Shown here: one piece after another, positions 23,833-32,547 of the stretch
Layout: every line of letters begins with the position of its first letter
Position numbering within the stretch: the first letter of the stretch is position 1
Assembly: GCF_900099645.1 (NCBI RefSeq)
Contig: NZ_FMTL01000001.1
Span: 1 to 64,000, forward strand
Reading direction: 5' to 3'
DNA: 64,000 nucleotides
Source: Pseudomonas peli
Lineage (GTDB): Bacteria > Pseudomonadota > Gammaproteobacteria > Pseudomonadales > Pseudomonadaceae
Position numbers and translations under genes: made by a program
Notes under the pieces: model-generated
What the model saw: only the letters and a program-made list of their open reading frames with translations
Told to the model about the DNA's origin: nothing
The model's database searches: none

Positions 23833-25113
23833 ATGAGCGTAAAAGACCAAAGAAGACTTGATCGACTGACCGGCCTGGAATGCAAACGAGGTCGTTTGTT
23901 TATCGATGCGGCCAGTGCTGCACTCACTGACCTGTCAGGCGTGCGCCTGCTCCGCTGTGGCGTCGATACCGTGCGCCAACTCTACAAAGGGCTGATCCGC
24001 CCCGAGATCATGGCCCTATTCGAAAATCCGGGCACCCTGGTCGACTTTGCGGGCCAGCGTTGGCACTCAGGCCGTGTTGGCCGTGACTCTGGTTACCAAT
24101 ACAAGCTGCAAAACGCTGATCTGGGCATCATCCTGTTGGTTAAGAACTTCAACGCCAAGCTGGACTGCATCGGCCCACACCTGAAAATCGAAGTGTCACC
24201 CCATGCAATCGACAGCTTGTCACCTGAACGCCTGCAGGCTCGGTTAGATTTTTACGCCTCCCAGGTACTGACTCACGTTGAAATCAACCAATGCGCCGTA
24301 CACCTCGCGCTGGATCTGCAGGGCTGGACACCTCCCGCCGATCTGGTGGCCCGCATGCACTGCAAAGCCCGCGTGCAGCGTGACATAACCGGCATCAACG
24401 AAATCAACTGGGCGACCAAATCCAGCACCTACGGACGTGGCGAAACCTCGATGTTTGGCTCTGCCAACGGTGTCCAGCTCTGTATCTACAACAAGACCGA
24501 GCAAGCCCGCGCAACTGACAAGCTCGACTACTGGGAAAGCGTCTGGCGTCGTCGTGACAGCTTCGACGAAAAAGACCCCGACAACTACAACCCCGACCAA
24601 GCCGTATGGCGCGTAGAACTGCGCTATCACCACTCGATCATCCAGCAATTCGCCAGCGGCTCACTCGATGTGAGAACCGGTGAAGCCATCGACACCAGTT
24701 CGTTTGCAGCGTTTGCGGGTCATCTGGACGGCCTGTGGCGCTATGGCCTACGCCAATTCAAATTGCTCGACCGCCCTGGTTACTTCTCCCCCATCTGGAC
24801 ACTCATTCGCGAGGATGTACGCGTGGATCTACCTGTTGATTCCCTGCTTGAGGACACCGAATACAAGCGCTACTACAAGACCTCCCGTGGCTTCTCGGGC
24901 AAAAACGTCGAACTGTTCCTGGGCAACTTTGTCAGCCTGCTGGCAAGGGAACGGGTGGGCGCAAAAAAGGCGTTTGACCGGCTGCAAACCTGGGAATGCT
25001 GGCCGGTAATTCGCGACCACTATGCCGCCAAGGAAATGAGCGAGCACGACATATACAAGCACATCAAAAACCTACTTGAAGAACGCAACGTACGTTGGGG
25101 GCGTGCCGTCTAA
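23833..25113 (+). CDS. Phage rolling-circle replication initiation protein (gpII-like)
   Basis: 426 residues, the size and position of the Pf replication initiator. Conserved features are an N-terminal CGVDTVRQLYKG region and a central HLALDLQGWTPPADL strand (His/Asp-rich, candidate metal site). A VQRDITGINEINWATKSSTYGRGETSMFGSANGVQLCIYNKTEQA segment, typical of phage/plasmid replication proteins of the Phage_CRI class, is present, and a C-terminal helix-rich region ends ERNVRWGRAV. A TAATG overlap couples it to the integrase. The AAGGAAAAACAG ribosome-binding site is preceded by a TTATTG/CAATAA hairpin (23808-23821). Confidence 0.88.
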   Translation: MSVKDQRRLDRLTGLECKRGRLFIDAASAALTDLSGVRLLRCGVDTVRQLYKGLIRPEIMALFENPGTLVDFAGQRWHSGRVGRDSGYQYKLQNADLGIILLVKNFNAKLDCIGPHLKIEVSPHAIDSLSPERLQARLDFYASQVLTHVEINQCAVHLALDLQGWTPPADLVARMHCKARVQRDITGINEINWATKSSTYGRGETSMFGSANGVQLCIYNKTEQARATDKLDYWESVWRRRDSFDEKDPDNYNPDQAVWRVELRYHHSIIQQFASGSLDVRTGEAIDTSSFAAFAGHLDGLWRYGLRQFKLLDRPGYFSPIWTLIREDVRVDLPVDSLLEDTEYKRYYKTSRGFSGKNVELFLGNFVSLLARERVGAKKAFDRLQTWECWPVIRDHYAAKEMSEHDIYKHIKNLLEERNVRWGRAV

Positions 25114-26099
25114 TGGCTATCGATCAACTACCGGACGGTCGTTGGAAGGTCGATGTAGAACCCGTCAAGGGCAAACGCTTCCGTAAGACCTTCAAGACCA
25201 AAGGCGAGGCCCAACGGTTTGAGGCGACCTGCAGAACCAAATGCATTGAAACGCCCAGTTGGTCACCCAAGCCCAAGGACAAACGCCGGCTCTCTGAGTT
25301 GTGCGACCGTTACCATGACCTGCACGGCCACACCCTGGCGGATGCTGCACGGCTAAAGCAGATCCTCGCCAAGTTGGCCAAGGATCTAGGCGACCCGGTT
25401 GCCGTTACCTTCACCGGCAACGCCTACTGCGAAACCCGGCGCATACAGCTTGATAGCGGCGTGAAAGGCAAAACCCTGAATAACCGCCTCGGCTACCTCA
25501 AGGCCGTATTCAACGAACTGCATCGCCTGGGTGAAATCGACTACCCCAACCCGCTGATCAACGTCCGGCCCCTTCGCCTGCAGGAAAGGCCCCTCTCCTT
25601 CCTGTCCGTGCCGCAAATCAACGAAGTGCTAGCCGCACTTGATGCACGCGACACAACACCCGGAATTGGCCTTGTAGCTCGCGTATGTCTGGCAACGGGT
25701 GCGCGCTGGGGTGAGGCTCAAGCCCTGACGCCTGAACGGGTGAAAAATGGCGCTGTGACCTTCGCCAATACCAAGTCACGCCGGACACGGACTATCCCCA
25801 TCAGCGAAGCCCTGGAAAAGCAGCTACAGACCTACTTCAAGCAAAACGGCCTGTTCAGTAACTGCATGGTGACCTTTAGCCGGGTACTGGAAACGACCTC
25901 GATCAAGCTGCCAGAAGGCCAAGCCACCCACGTACTGCGGCACACCTTCGCCAGTCACTTTGTGATGCGTGGCGGCAACATCCTGACCCTGCAGAAGATT
26001 CTGGGCCATTCCAGCCTGACAATGACCATGCGTTACGCGCACCTGTCACCCGATCACCTGCAGGATGCTTTATCGCTCAACCCGCTGGCCGACAAATGA
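25113..26099 (+). CDS. Prophage tyrosine integrase
   Basis: 328 residues from the ATG in TAATG; the longer frame reading into rep is an artefact. An N-terminal arm-binding domain (MAIDQLPDGRWKVDVEP..., KGEAQRFEA) and SAM-like core-binding helices precede the catalytic domain. Catalytic residues are Arg in ATGARWGEAQAL, the HVLRHTF box, His in LGHSS and the nucleophilic Tyr in MTMRYAH. The protein resembles Pf-type IntF. It lies 650 bases from the intact tRNA-Ser, its target. Co-translation with the initiator links replication and integration. Confidence 0.95.
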   Translation: MAIDQLPDGRWKVDVEPVKGKRFRKTFKTKGEAQRFEATCRTKCIETPSWSPKPKDKRRLSELCDRYHDLHGHTLADAARLKQILAKLAKDLGDPVAVTFTGNAYCETRRIQLDSGVKGKTLNNRLGYLKAVFNELHRLGEIDYPNPLINVRPLRLQERPLSFLSVPQINEVLAALDARDTTPGIGLVARVCLATGARWGEAQALTPERVKNGAVTFANTKSRRTRTIPISEALEKQLQTYFKQNGLFSNCMVTFSRVLETTSIKLPEGQATHVLRHTFASHFVMRGGNILTLQKILGHSSLTMTMRYAHLSPDHLQDALSLNPLADK

Positions 26100-26106
26100 C
26101 GTTAAC

Positions 26107-26128
26107 AAAACGTACGTTTTGGCGTACG
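26107..26128. promoter_or_regulatory. Toxin-antitoxin operator
   Basis: A perfect 14-bp palindrome AAAACGTACGTTTT (26107-26120) is followed by a second CGTACG core (26123-26128), 12 bp centre to centre. This tandem palindrome just upstream of yefM suits autoregulation by a YefM-YoeB complex. Confidence 0.7.
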
Positions 26129-26159
26129 CTAGCCATAACGACATAGGAGGCCAAGCCCC

Positions 26160-26402
26160 ATGCAAACCCTAACCGCAAGTGAAGCACGCACAAACCTATA
26201 CCGGCTCATGGATCAATCCGCCGAATCGCACCAGCCGATCCTGATTTCAGGCAAGCGCACCAACTCTGTACTGGTGTCTGCAGAAGACTGGGAAGCGATT
26301 CAAGAGACTCTGTATCTGCTGTCAGTTCCTGGCATGCGCGAGTCCATCAAGGAAGGCATGGCTGAACCGGTCGAGGAATGTGCTAAGGATCTGGATTGGT
26401 GA
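26160..26402 (+). CDS. yefM: YefM-family antitoxin
   Basis: 80 residues. The Phd/YefM N-terminal DNA-binding fold is clear (MQTLTASEARTNLYRLMDQSAES..., ILISGKRTNSVLVSAEDWEAIQETLYLLS). An acidic disordered C-terminus follows that neutralises the toxin. AGGAGG lies upstream at ideal spacing. Its stop overlaps the toxin GTG start. It lies between integrase and att site and probably stabilises the prophage. Confidence 0.92.
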   Translation: MQTLTASEARTNLYRLMDQSAESHQPILISGKRTNSVLVSAEDWEAIQETLYLLSVPGMRESIKEGMAEPVEECAKDLDW

Positions 26403-26662
26403 ATTGGCAGCTCGTCTACACAAAGCAAGCTCAGAAAGATGCACAAAAACTGGCAGCGGCTGGCCTAAAGGACAAGGCTAAAGCCCTGCTGGCGGTCGTA
26501 CAGGAAAACCCTTTTCAGAACCCTCCCCCCTATGAAAAGTTGGTCGGGGATCTCGCCGGGGCTTACTCACGCCGCATCAACATTCAGCACCGTCTGGTCT
26601 ACATGGTGCTGCAGGATGAACAAGTGGTGAAGGTTCTGCGCCTCTGGTCACACTACGAATAA
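26399..26662 (+). CDS. yoeB: YoeB-family toxin (ribosome-dependent mRNA interferase)
   Basis: 87 residues from GTG 26399, in a GTGA overlap with yefM. Features are the RelE/YoeB fold with WQLVYTKQAQKDAQKL, NPFQNPPPYEKLVGDLAGAYSRRINIQHRLVYMV and the terminal VLRLWSHYE. The Glu, Arg, His and Tyr residues used by YoeB for mRNA cleavage in the ribosomal A site are in place, so it should be active. Confidence 0.93.
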   Translation: MNWQLVYTKQAQKDAQKLAAAGLKDKAKALLAVVQENPFQNPPPYEKLVGDLAGAYSRRINIQHRLVYMVLQDEQVVKVLRLWSHYE

Positions 26663-26670
26663 ACCAGCCT

Positions 26671-26690
26671 TTTCGACACTTCATCGACAC
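26671..26690. promoter_or_regulatory. Right integrase arm-site repeat
   Basis: TTTCGACAC at 26671-26679 plus a partial second copy (CGACAC, 26685-26690). This matches the three left-end copies at 14224-14345, in the same orientation. Confidence 0.55.
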
Positions 26691-26708
26691 CACCGAACGC
26701 CAGAAAGC

Positions 26709-26744
26709 AAAAAGCCCCGACAACTCGTGAGTTATCAGGGCTTT
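26709..26744 (-). terminator. Phage-borne terminator for tRNA-Ser
   Basis: On the minus strand AAAGCCCTGATAACTC / GAGTTGTCGGGGCTTTTT forms an imperfect hairpin with a T run, 14 bases beyond the tRNA 3' end. The prophage thus supplies a replacement for the terminator displaced to 14157-14185. Confidence 0.75.
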
Positions 26745-26750
26745 AGCTGT

Positions 26751-26783
26751 ATCAATCTGGCGGTGAAGGTGGGATTCGAACCC
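26751..26783. repeat. attR: right copy of the 33-bp att repeat
   Basis: Identical to 14190-14222. It forms the 3' part of the complete tRNA-Ser gene, so integration regenerated an intact tRNA. Confidence 0.95.
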
Positions 26784-26847
26784 ACGATACGATTTCTCGT
26801 ATACACACTTTCCAGGCGTGCTCCTTCAACCGCTCGGACACTTCACC
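26758..26847 (-). tRNA. tRNA-Ser (GGA anticodon)
   Basis: 90-nt class II tRNA on the minus strand. The acceptor stem is GGTGAAG paired with CTTCACC, followed by discriminator G and an encoded CCA. Also present are a D-arm with GAGCGGTTGAAGG, the anticodon loop CTGGAAAG (anticodon GGA), a long variable arm (GTATACGAGAAATCGTAT) and the T-arm GGGTTCGAATCCC. It is the integration target of the prophage. Confidence 0.97.
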
Positions 26848-26939
26848 GGGTCTCGACACGCATTGCTGTCTGTCGAGGCGCGCAAATGTAGCCGAACAGC
26901 CCGCTAAAGGCAAAATCTTTTTTCAAAAGATTCATGTGC

Positions 26940-27182
26940 TTATGCCAAATGCTGGTCCTCGGGGGAGGACTTAGCGGGATTGGGTTCAAATCGGTGTTGG
27001 CCGAACAGAATAAAGCCAAGCGAGATAAATAGGCTGAAAGCAAACAAGCCCAGCACGCCGACAGGGTTTTGGCTGCGCGGCTCACTGGCCAGCCAGAGCA
27101 GCCCGAGCATTAGCAGCAAGGCCAATGCAACGCGCCAGCACCTGAAACAGAGGGTTAAACCACGCATAGCGTCATCGCTCAT
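26940..27182 (-). CDS. Small two-helix membrane protein, hypothetical
   Basis: 80 residues with two hydrophobic spans (about 17-32, VALALLLMLGLLWLAS, and 41-60, VGVLGLFAFSLFISLGFILF) and a polar C-terminus. No family recognised. The frame is intact with plausible codon use for this genome, but no strong ribosome-binding site is seen, and a later methionine (residue 6) is an alternative start. Confidence 0.5.
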   Translation of the reverse strand: MSDDAMRGLTLCFRCWRVALALLLMLGLLWLASEPRSQNPVGVLGLFAFSLFISLGFILFGQHRFEPNPAKSSPEDQHLA

Positions 27183-27353
27183 GAATAAAGTGTCGACGGT
27201 AGCGGTGCATCCGCACAGCCGACCAATTGCCGATCTTGATCAAGGTCATAGCTGAAGCAGCCGCGCTCACTGACCAGCCAGTCAGCCATCGTGCTTTACC
27301 TGGCCAGTGCGGATGAGTAACGTCTGCTGCACTTCAGCACAAGGAACCCGACC

Positions 27354-28043
27354 ATGAGCGACCTGATCAGCTACCAACTCGACGATGGCATTGCCACCCT
27401 GACCCTGTGTAACGGCAAGGTGAATGCCATCTCCCCGGATGTGATCACTGCCTTCAACGCAGCCCTGGATCGCGCCGTACAGGACAAGGCCATTGTTATC
27501 ATCACCGGCCAGCCGGGCATTCTGTCGGGCGGCTATGACCTCAAAGTGATGACCTCCAGCCCGCAGAATGCCATCAACCTAGTGGCTTCCGGCTCCACCC
27601 TGGCGCGCCGCATGCTTGCTCACCCCTTCCCGATCATCGTCGCTTGCCCAGGTCATGCGGTCGCCAAGGGTGCCTTTATTTTGCTCTCGTCCGACTACCG
27701 TATCGGCGTTGAAGGCGCGTTCAGCATCGGTCTCAACGAAGTGCAGATCGGCATGACCATGCACCACGCTGGCATCGAGCTGGCCCGTGACCGCCTGCGC
27801 AAATCAGCCTTCCACCGCTCGGTGATCAATGGCGAGATGTTTGACCCGCAAAGCGCTGTGGATGCTGGTTTCCTCGACAAAGTAGTACCAGCCGAACAGC
27901 TGCACGCCACGGCGCTGGCAGTTGCCCAGCAGATGAAGAAAATCAACATGACGGCGCATAAGAACACCAAGCTGAAAGTGCGCAAGGCGCTGCTCGAAGC
28001 CCTCGACCAAGCTGTCGAGCTGGACAAACAGCACATGGTGTAA
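27354..28043 (+). CDS. Crotonase-family enoyl-CoA hydratase/isomerase
   Basis: 229 residues, slightly short for the superfamily. Features are ATLTLCNGKVNAISPDVI, the oxyanion-hole loop SGGYDLKVM, and VACPGHAVAKGAFILLSSDYRIGVEGAFSIGLNEVQIGM. The two Glu residues of classical enoyl-CoA hydratases are not both evident, so hydratase versus isomerase or other acyl-CoA chemistry is unresolved. Monocistronic, ended by a terminator. Confidence 0.88.
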   Translation: MSDLISYQLDDGIATLTLCNGKVNAISPDVITAFNAALDRAVQDKAIVIITGQPGILSGGYDLKVMTSSPQNAINLVASGSTLARRMLAHPFPIIVACPGHAVAKGAFILLSSDYRIGVEGAFSIGLNEVQIGMTMHHAGIELARDRLRKSAFHRSVINGEMFDPQSAVDAGFLDKVVPAEQLHATALAVAQQMKKINMTAHKNTKLKVRKALLEALDQAVELDKQHMV

Positions 28044-28063
28044 ACGCATCGTGCAGCACCAGG

Positions 28064-28089
28064 AGCCCGGCCTTTGCGCCGGGCTTTTT
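28064..28089 (+). terminator. Rho-independent terminator after the crotonase gene
   Basis: AGCCCGGC / GCCGGGCT eight-base stem with a six-base loop and T5. Confidence 0.9.
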
Positions 28090-28214
28090 GCATTTAATGG
28101 CTAAACAGTGGCAAACCGGCAAGCAATCTGCCCAGGCTGTATTACTTTTAATAAGTATGGCCAAGGAGCAGAGGCACTCACCAATCGATTCGAAATTGCC
28201 GCCGGGAGCGTGTT

Positions 28215-30098
28215 ATGAAGATTGCCCACAAGGTTGGTCTGGCCGCGGCCATCGTGTTGTTCCTCACCACCAGCCTGCTGTCGCTGGCGCAAGTCACCCA
28301 GGTTCGCGCCACCCTCCAGAGTCAGGTGGCAGCCAGCATCGCAGAATCAAGTAACGCACTCGCCAGGCAGATCGAGAACTGGCTCAACGCCAAGCTCAAG
28401 CTGATGGATCTGATGGCGCAAAGCATCGACAGCAACTACAGCCCCGAAGAAACCCAGCGCATCGTCAACACACCAATGCTGAAGAACGAATTCATCCTGG
28501 TCTTTGGTGCCCTGCAAAGCGATGGCAAGCCGATCAAGAACAGCGATGAATGGAAGCCCGCCCCTGAATGGGATGGTCGTCAACGGCCCTGGTACGCGAC
28601 GGGTAAAGACGGCACACAAGCCGTACTGACCGAACCCTATGTGGATTCCACTACGGGTGAAATCCTAATTTCTGCCGTTACGCGCATCACCAATGCCGGC
28701 GAATTTCTAGGGGTAATGGGCGGTGATATCCGCTTGAAAACTGTGGCGGATGCCGTCAACACCCTGGATTTCAACGGTGCCGGCTACGCCTTTCTGCTCA
28801 CGCGCAACGGCAACATCATTTCCCACCCCAATACCGAGCAGAACGGCAAAAGCTACAGCGAACTATTCGACGGTCAGAGTCCTGCGCTGAACAAGGAACT
28901 GCAGGAAACCAGTGGCGGCGATAAGGACCTGCTGGTGTCTTTCACCCCGCTGCCTAACCTCAAGGGTATGGACTGGTACATCGGCGTGGTGCTTGATAAA
29001 GGCATCGTTATGGCCGAAGCCAATGCCCTGAGTTGGCGCGCGGTGATCGGCACCATCCTGGGGGTGATCATCAGCCTGATCGTGCTGGGTGTGCTGATGA
29101 ACAACCTGCTCAAGCCCCTCGACCACCTGCACAACTCTCTGCATGAGGTAAACAGCGGTGAAGGCGACCTCACTCGTCGCCTGCCCGCCACCGGCAACGA
29201 TGAAATTGCCCTGGTCTCCAAGGAGTTCAACAGCTTCCTGCAAAGCCTGCAGAGCTTGATCAGCGAGGTGATGGGCAGTTCCAGGCAGGTGCGTGAAAGC
29301 ACCACACTGACCTCCAGCGAAGCCAACCAGGCGGCCAATCGCTTGCAGCAACAGCTGCAGGAGCTTGATCAGCTGGCCACCGCCATGCAGGAAATGGCCT
29401 CCACCGCTGAAGAAGTGGCGCGTAATGCACAGGCTGCGGCACAAGCCGCGCTGGCGGCCAACGAGGAGACTGAAAATGGCGTACGCGTGGTGTCGCGCTC
29501 TACCGAGGCGATCAAACACCTGGCCGATGAAATGGACGAGACCAGCCACGCGATTAACGAATTGGCCAAGCTTAGCCACAACATCGAATCGATCCTGTCG
29601 GTGATTACCAGCATTGCCGACCAGACCAACCTGCTTGCCCTTAACGCCGCTATTGAAGCGGCACGCGCCGGTGAATCCGGCCGTGGCTTTGCCGTGGTGG
29701 CTGATGAAGTCCGCTCGCTGGCCTCACGTACCCAGCAGTCGACCCAGGAAATCCGCCAGATGATCGACCAGCTGCAATCCGGGGTGAAACAGGCCGAATC
29801 GCGCATGCAGCAGAGCCGCGACACTGCCAGCAAAACCGCCGAAGAAGCTGGTGCGGCCAACGACATGCTTGGGCGCATCAGCGATGCGATCACCCGGATC
29901 AACGACATGAATCTGCAAATCGCCACCGCTGCCGAACAGCAGAGCGCCACCACCGAGGAAATCAACCGCAACACCACCAATATCCGCGACATCAGCCATG
30001 AAGTGGCCGCCGGCGCTGAAGAACAGGTGCGTCAGTGCGCCGTGATGGTCGACCAGGTCGGCCAGCAAGATCATCTGCTCGGGCGTTTCAAGGTCTGA
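28215..30098 (+). CDS. Methyl-accepting chemotaxis protein with dCache sensor
   Basis: 627 residues. N-terminal membrane helix (about 8-28), periplasmic dCache domain (about 30-270), second membrane helix (about 276-298), HAMP ([27 protein letters not shown]) and the cytoplasmic signalling hairpin with its tip [36 protein letters not shown]. The sensor has [13 protein letters not shown] and GGD, resembling the ligand pocket of amino-acid-sensing PctA-type receptors. Trp stands where those have a conserved Tyr, so the ligand may differ. Confidence 0.93.
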   Translation: MKIAHKVGLAAAIVLFLTTSLLSLAQVTQVRATLQSQVAASIAESSNALARQIENWLNAKLKLMDLMAQSIDSNYSPEETQRIVNTPMLKNEFILVFGALQSDGKPIKNSDEWKPAPEWDGRQRPWYATGKDGTQAVLTEPYVDSTTGEILISAVTRITNAGEFLGVMGGDIRLKTVADAVNTLDFNGAGYAFLLTRNGNIISHPNTEQNGKSYSELFDGQSPALNKELQETSGGDKDLLVSFTPLPNLKGMDWYIGVVLDKGIVMAEANALSWRAVIGTILGVIISLIVLGVLMNNLLKPLDHLHNSLHEVNSGEGDLTRRLPATGNDEIALVSKEFNSFLQSLQSLISEVMGSSRQVRESTTLTSSEANQAANRLQQQLQELDQLATAMQEMASTAEEVARNAQAAAQAALAANEETENGVRVVSRSTEAIKHLADEMDETSHAINELAKLSHNIESILSVITSIADQTNLLALNAAIEAARAGESGRGFAVVADEVRSLASRTQQSTQEIRQMIDQLQSGVKQAESRMQQSRDTASKTAEEAGAANDMLGRISDAITRINDMNLQIATAAEQQSATTEEINRNTTNIRDISHEVAAGAEEQVRQCAVMVDQVGQQDHLLGRFKV

Positions 30099-30154
30099 GT
30101 TTCCCGACATCGGGCGGCACCTTCGCGTGCTGCCAGCGCCAATCGAAAAAGCGA

Positions 30155-30533
30155 TTGGGCATACTCGTAGCGTGGATCCTGTGCCTGGCCTTGCTTAGCA
30201 TCGCCCAGGCGAAACGTATTGATGTGTATATCAATGATCGCCTATCGATTCTCTGGAAGCTGCAGCAGATGCGCAGCGAAGGCATCTTTGTCAGCAGTGG
30301 ACTGAACTGGTTGGTTGAAAGCCCTACTCTGTCCAGTGAATACGGGTCACATGGGCTATACACGTATCAATGAGCAGGCCTAACCCTATAAACAGGACGT
30401 TATGCAGCAGCTGGATCAAGCCCTGCTAGCTCTTGAGCAAGATGGCAGCATCATCCGCATGGCACAGCGTTACGGCTCGGTTGACCCTGGCAGCGGCTCT
30501 AAGAATGAAGCAACAAGCGGTAACGACCTCTGA
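30155..30533 (+). pseudogene. Decayed periplasmic solute-binding protein (SBP_bac_3-like) remnant
   Basis: The first frame reads a signal-peptide-like LGILVAWILCLALLSIAQA fused directly to KRIDVYINDRLSILWKLQQM, then GSHGLYTYQ and a stop at 30371-30373. In the next frame from 30402 comes MQQLDQALLALEQDGSIIRM followed by AQRYG, the usual C-terminal helix of family-3 solute-binding proteins. A large internal deletion plus a frameshift is the simplest reading. No ATG opens the first frame (TTG at 30155). Confidence 0.6.
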
Positions 30534-30603
30534 TCAGCATCAATTGCCGAAAGCAGTGCACGCCCGTACACTGCGCGCCTTTTTCCTATGACGGGCGTAC
30601 CAA

Positions 30604-31329
30604 ATGCTTTTTCTTCTGCGCATGCTGGCGATGGGCGTGCACTTTATCCTCGCCGGCATCCTAGGCCTGCTGCTTGGCATCTGCCGCCCGTTCAATCCGG
30701 ATAACAGCCGCTTGTGCGCTCGCCTCTACAGCATCCCTGCGCAGTGGCTATTGCGCTGGAAGTTGAAGACCGATGTACAGCCACTGCTCGACCATCAGCG
30801 TTCCTGCGTGATCGTCGCCAACCACCAGTCCAACTATGACCTGTACGTGCTCGGCCGCGTAGTGCCCAAACGCACCGTAAGCATCGGCAAAAAGAGCCTT
30901 AAATGGGTGCCATTCTTCGGTCAACTGTACTGGCTGGCGGGCAATGTCTTGCTCGATCGCGGTAATGCCGTGCGTGCCAAGCAGGCCATGCTCACCACTA
31001 CTGAGACGCTCAAGCACAAAGACACCTCGATCTGGGTGTTCGCCGAAGGCACCCGCAATCTGGGCAAAGGGCTACTGCCATTCAAGAAAGGCGCGTTTCA
31101 GATGGCCATTGCCGCTGGTGTACCGATTATTCCGGTGTGCGTCAGTACCTACGTTAACCACCTGCACCTCAACCGCTGGAACAGCGGCGAAATCATGATC
31201 CGCTCACTGCCTGCCATTCCTACGGCAGGCCTGACGCAGGATGATCTGCCACAGCTGATCGACACTTGCCGCACGCAGATGCAACAGTGCATCGACGCCA
31301 TGGACCAGCAACTCAGCCAACGCGCCTGA
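30604..31329 (+). CDS. plsC: 1-acyl-sn-glycerol-3-phosphate acyltransferase
   Basis: Makes phosphatidic acid from lysophosphatidic acid at the inner membrane. 241 residues. N-terminal membrane helix (about 8-30), catalytic NHQSNYD (the HX4D box) and the FAEGTRN substrate motif. KKGAFQMAIAAGVPIIPV completes the PlsC pattern. Several pseudomonads have more than one PlsC paralogue, so the exact paralogue is not assigned. Confidence 0.93.
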   Translation: MLFLLRMLAMGVHFILAGILGLLLGICRPFNPDNSRLCARLYSIPAQWLLRWKLKTDVQPLLDHQRSCVIVANHQSNYDLYVLGRVVPKRTVSIGKKSLKWVPFFGQLYWLAGNVLLDRGNAVRAKQAMLTTTETLKHKDTSIWVFAEGTRNLGKGLLPFKKGAFQMAIAAGVPIIPVCVSTYVNHLHLNRWNSGEIMIRSLPAIPTAGLTQDDLPQLIDTCRTQMQQCIDAMDQQLSQRA

Positions 31330-31350
31330 GACTGCTCGCAGCACCTAGAT

Positions 31351-31375
31351 AGCCCAGCCATATGCTGGGCTTTTT
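31351..31375 (+). terminator. Rho-independent terminator after plsC
   Basis: AGCCCAGC / GCTGGGCT stem with a five-base loop and T5. Confidence 0.88.
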
Positions 31376-31461
31376 CTTACTGGCAGTATTTCGTATCGTC
31401 CACTGGGAGCGACTAAGCCGCTAAGCTGCGTGCTGAGTTCACCACCAATAAGAGAGATTTT

Positions 31462-32433
31462 ATGGGTCGCGTTGTGGCTGCCGCCGTGTACAGCAAGGGC
31501 AAAAAAGTCACCACTATCAGCCTCGACGAAGGTAAACCGTGGTCGAAAAAACCGGGGCACTTCGTCTGGATTGGCCTACATGACCCCTGCTCCGAAGAGC
31601 TGACCAGCCTGCAGCAGCAATTCGATCTGCATGAACTGGCGCTGGAAGACGCTCTGCAGCGGCACACCCGGCCCAAACTGGAAACCTTCGGCGATGCGCT
31701 GTTTCTGGTGCTCTACTCGCCCATCCGGGTCAACGACGAACTGACCTTTGTCGAAACCCAGCTGTTCGCCGGCAGCGGTTACATCATCAGCGCCCGTTAC
31801 GGCGAATCCGCACCCTATTCCCAAGTCCGCCAACGCTGCGAGGCGCGCCCGCTGCTGCTCGAGCACGGCGAAGACTTCGTGCTCTACGCCCTGCTCAGCT
31901 TCGTGATCGAGAACTACCGCCCGCTGATGGACAGCTACCACAGCGAGCTAGAGGAGGTGGAGCAGCATGTGCTAAAAAACCCGCTGAGCCAGGCCGATGT
32001 CGAGCGCATTCAGGGTTTGCGCCGAGATCTGCTCCGCCTGCGTCGCTACATCGGGCCGCTGGCAGAAATCTGCCAGGAGTTGCAGCGCCTAGAGTTTCCG
32101 TTTATCGACAAGAACATGCGGCCCTACTTTCGCGACGTGGCGATTCACGTCAACCGCCTGCTGGAAGACCTAACCGCCCTGCGCGAAATGGCTGATCACG
32201 CCATCGAAATTGGCTTGCTGCTGGAGTCCTCACGGCAAAGCGTTACCCAGCGCAAGTTCGCCGCCTGGGCCGCGATTCTGGCCTTCCCCACGGCGGTAGC
32301 CGGAATCTACGGAATGAACTTCCAAAACATGCCGGAACTGACCTGGCACTACGGCTACTTCGGGGTGCTCGGACTGATCACCACCGGTTGCGCTGGACTC
32401 TTCATCAGCTTCAAACGCTCCGGCTGGCTGTAA
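31462..32433 (+). CDS. CorA-family divalent-cation transporter
   Basis: 323 residues with the standard CorA layout. A cytoplasmic funnel domain (FVWIGLHDPCSEELTSLQQQFDLHELALEDALQRHTRPKLE...) and a long stalk helix are followed by two C-terminal membrane helices, the first ending in the diagnostic YGMNFQNMPEL. It lacks a strongly acidic loop beyond NMPEL. Mg2+ is the likely substrate, but Zn2+ or Co2+ (ZntB-like) cannot be excluded. Confidence 0.9.
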   Translation: MGRVVAAAVYSKGKKVTTISLDEGKPWSKKPGHFVWIGLHDPCSEELTSLQQQFDLHELALEDALQRHTRPKLETFGDALFLVLYSPIRVNDELTFVETQLFAGSGYIISARYGESAPYSQVRQRCEARPLLLEHGEDFVLYALLSFVIENYRPLMDSYHSELEEVEQHVLKNPLSQADVERIQGLRRDLLRLRRYIGPLAEICQELQRLEFPFIDKNMRPYFRDVAIHVNRLLEDLTALREMADHAIEIGLLLESSRQSVTQRKFAAWAAILAFPTAVAGIYGMNFQNMPELTWHYGYFGVLGLITTGCAGLFISFKRSGWL

Positions 32434-32504
32434 TCATCGTCTGGAAGGATTTTTAACGGTGCGCACGGCGGCCCGCACGGTGGCGCTCATGGATGACACG
32501 CCAT

Positions 32505-32533
32505 AAAAAGCCCGGTCACTGACCGGGCTTTTT
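32505..32533. terminator. Bidirectional terminator between CorA and amidotransferase genes
   Basis: AAAAAGCCCGGTC / GACCGGGCTTTTT 13-base stem with a three-base loop between convergent genes. Confidence 0.92.
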
Positions 32534-32547
32534 CACACAAACGCTGC

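Larger units (their letters stand above)
14190..26783. mobile_element. Integrated Pf-like filamentous phage (inovirus) with cassette-array cargo
   Basis: Bounded by two identical 33-bp repeats (14190-14222 and 26751-26783) taken from the 3' end of tRNA-Ser(GGA). The gene order from 18.1 to 26.1 kb follows Pf1/Pf4: repressor, Xis-like proteins, small Cys-rich proteins, ssDNA-binding candidate, coat proteins, adsorption protein, gpVI, Zot/gpI, replication initiator, tyrosine integrase. A YefM-YoeB pair sits between the integrase and the att site, where Pf phages also carry toxin-antitoxin genes. All morphogenesis genes appear open, so the prophage may be inducible. The left 3.1 kb is AT-rich foreign cargo. 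Confidence 0.93.

Noticed and set aside
28863..29992. Long antisense frames across the chemoreceptor
   Set aside because: Explained by codon bias of the real plus-strand MCP gene.
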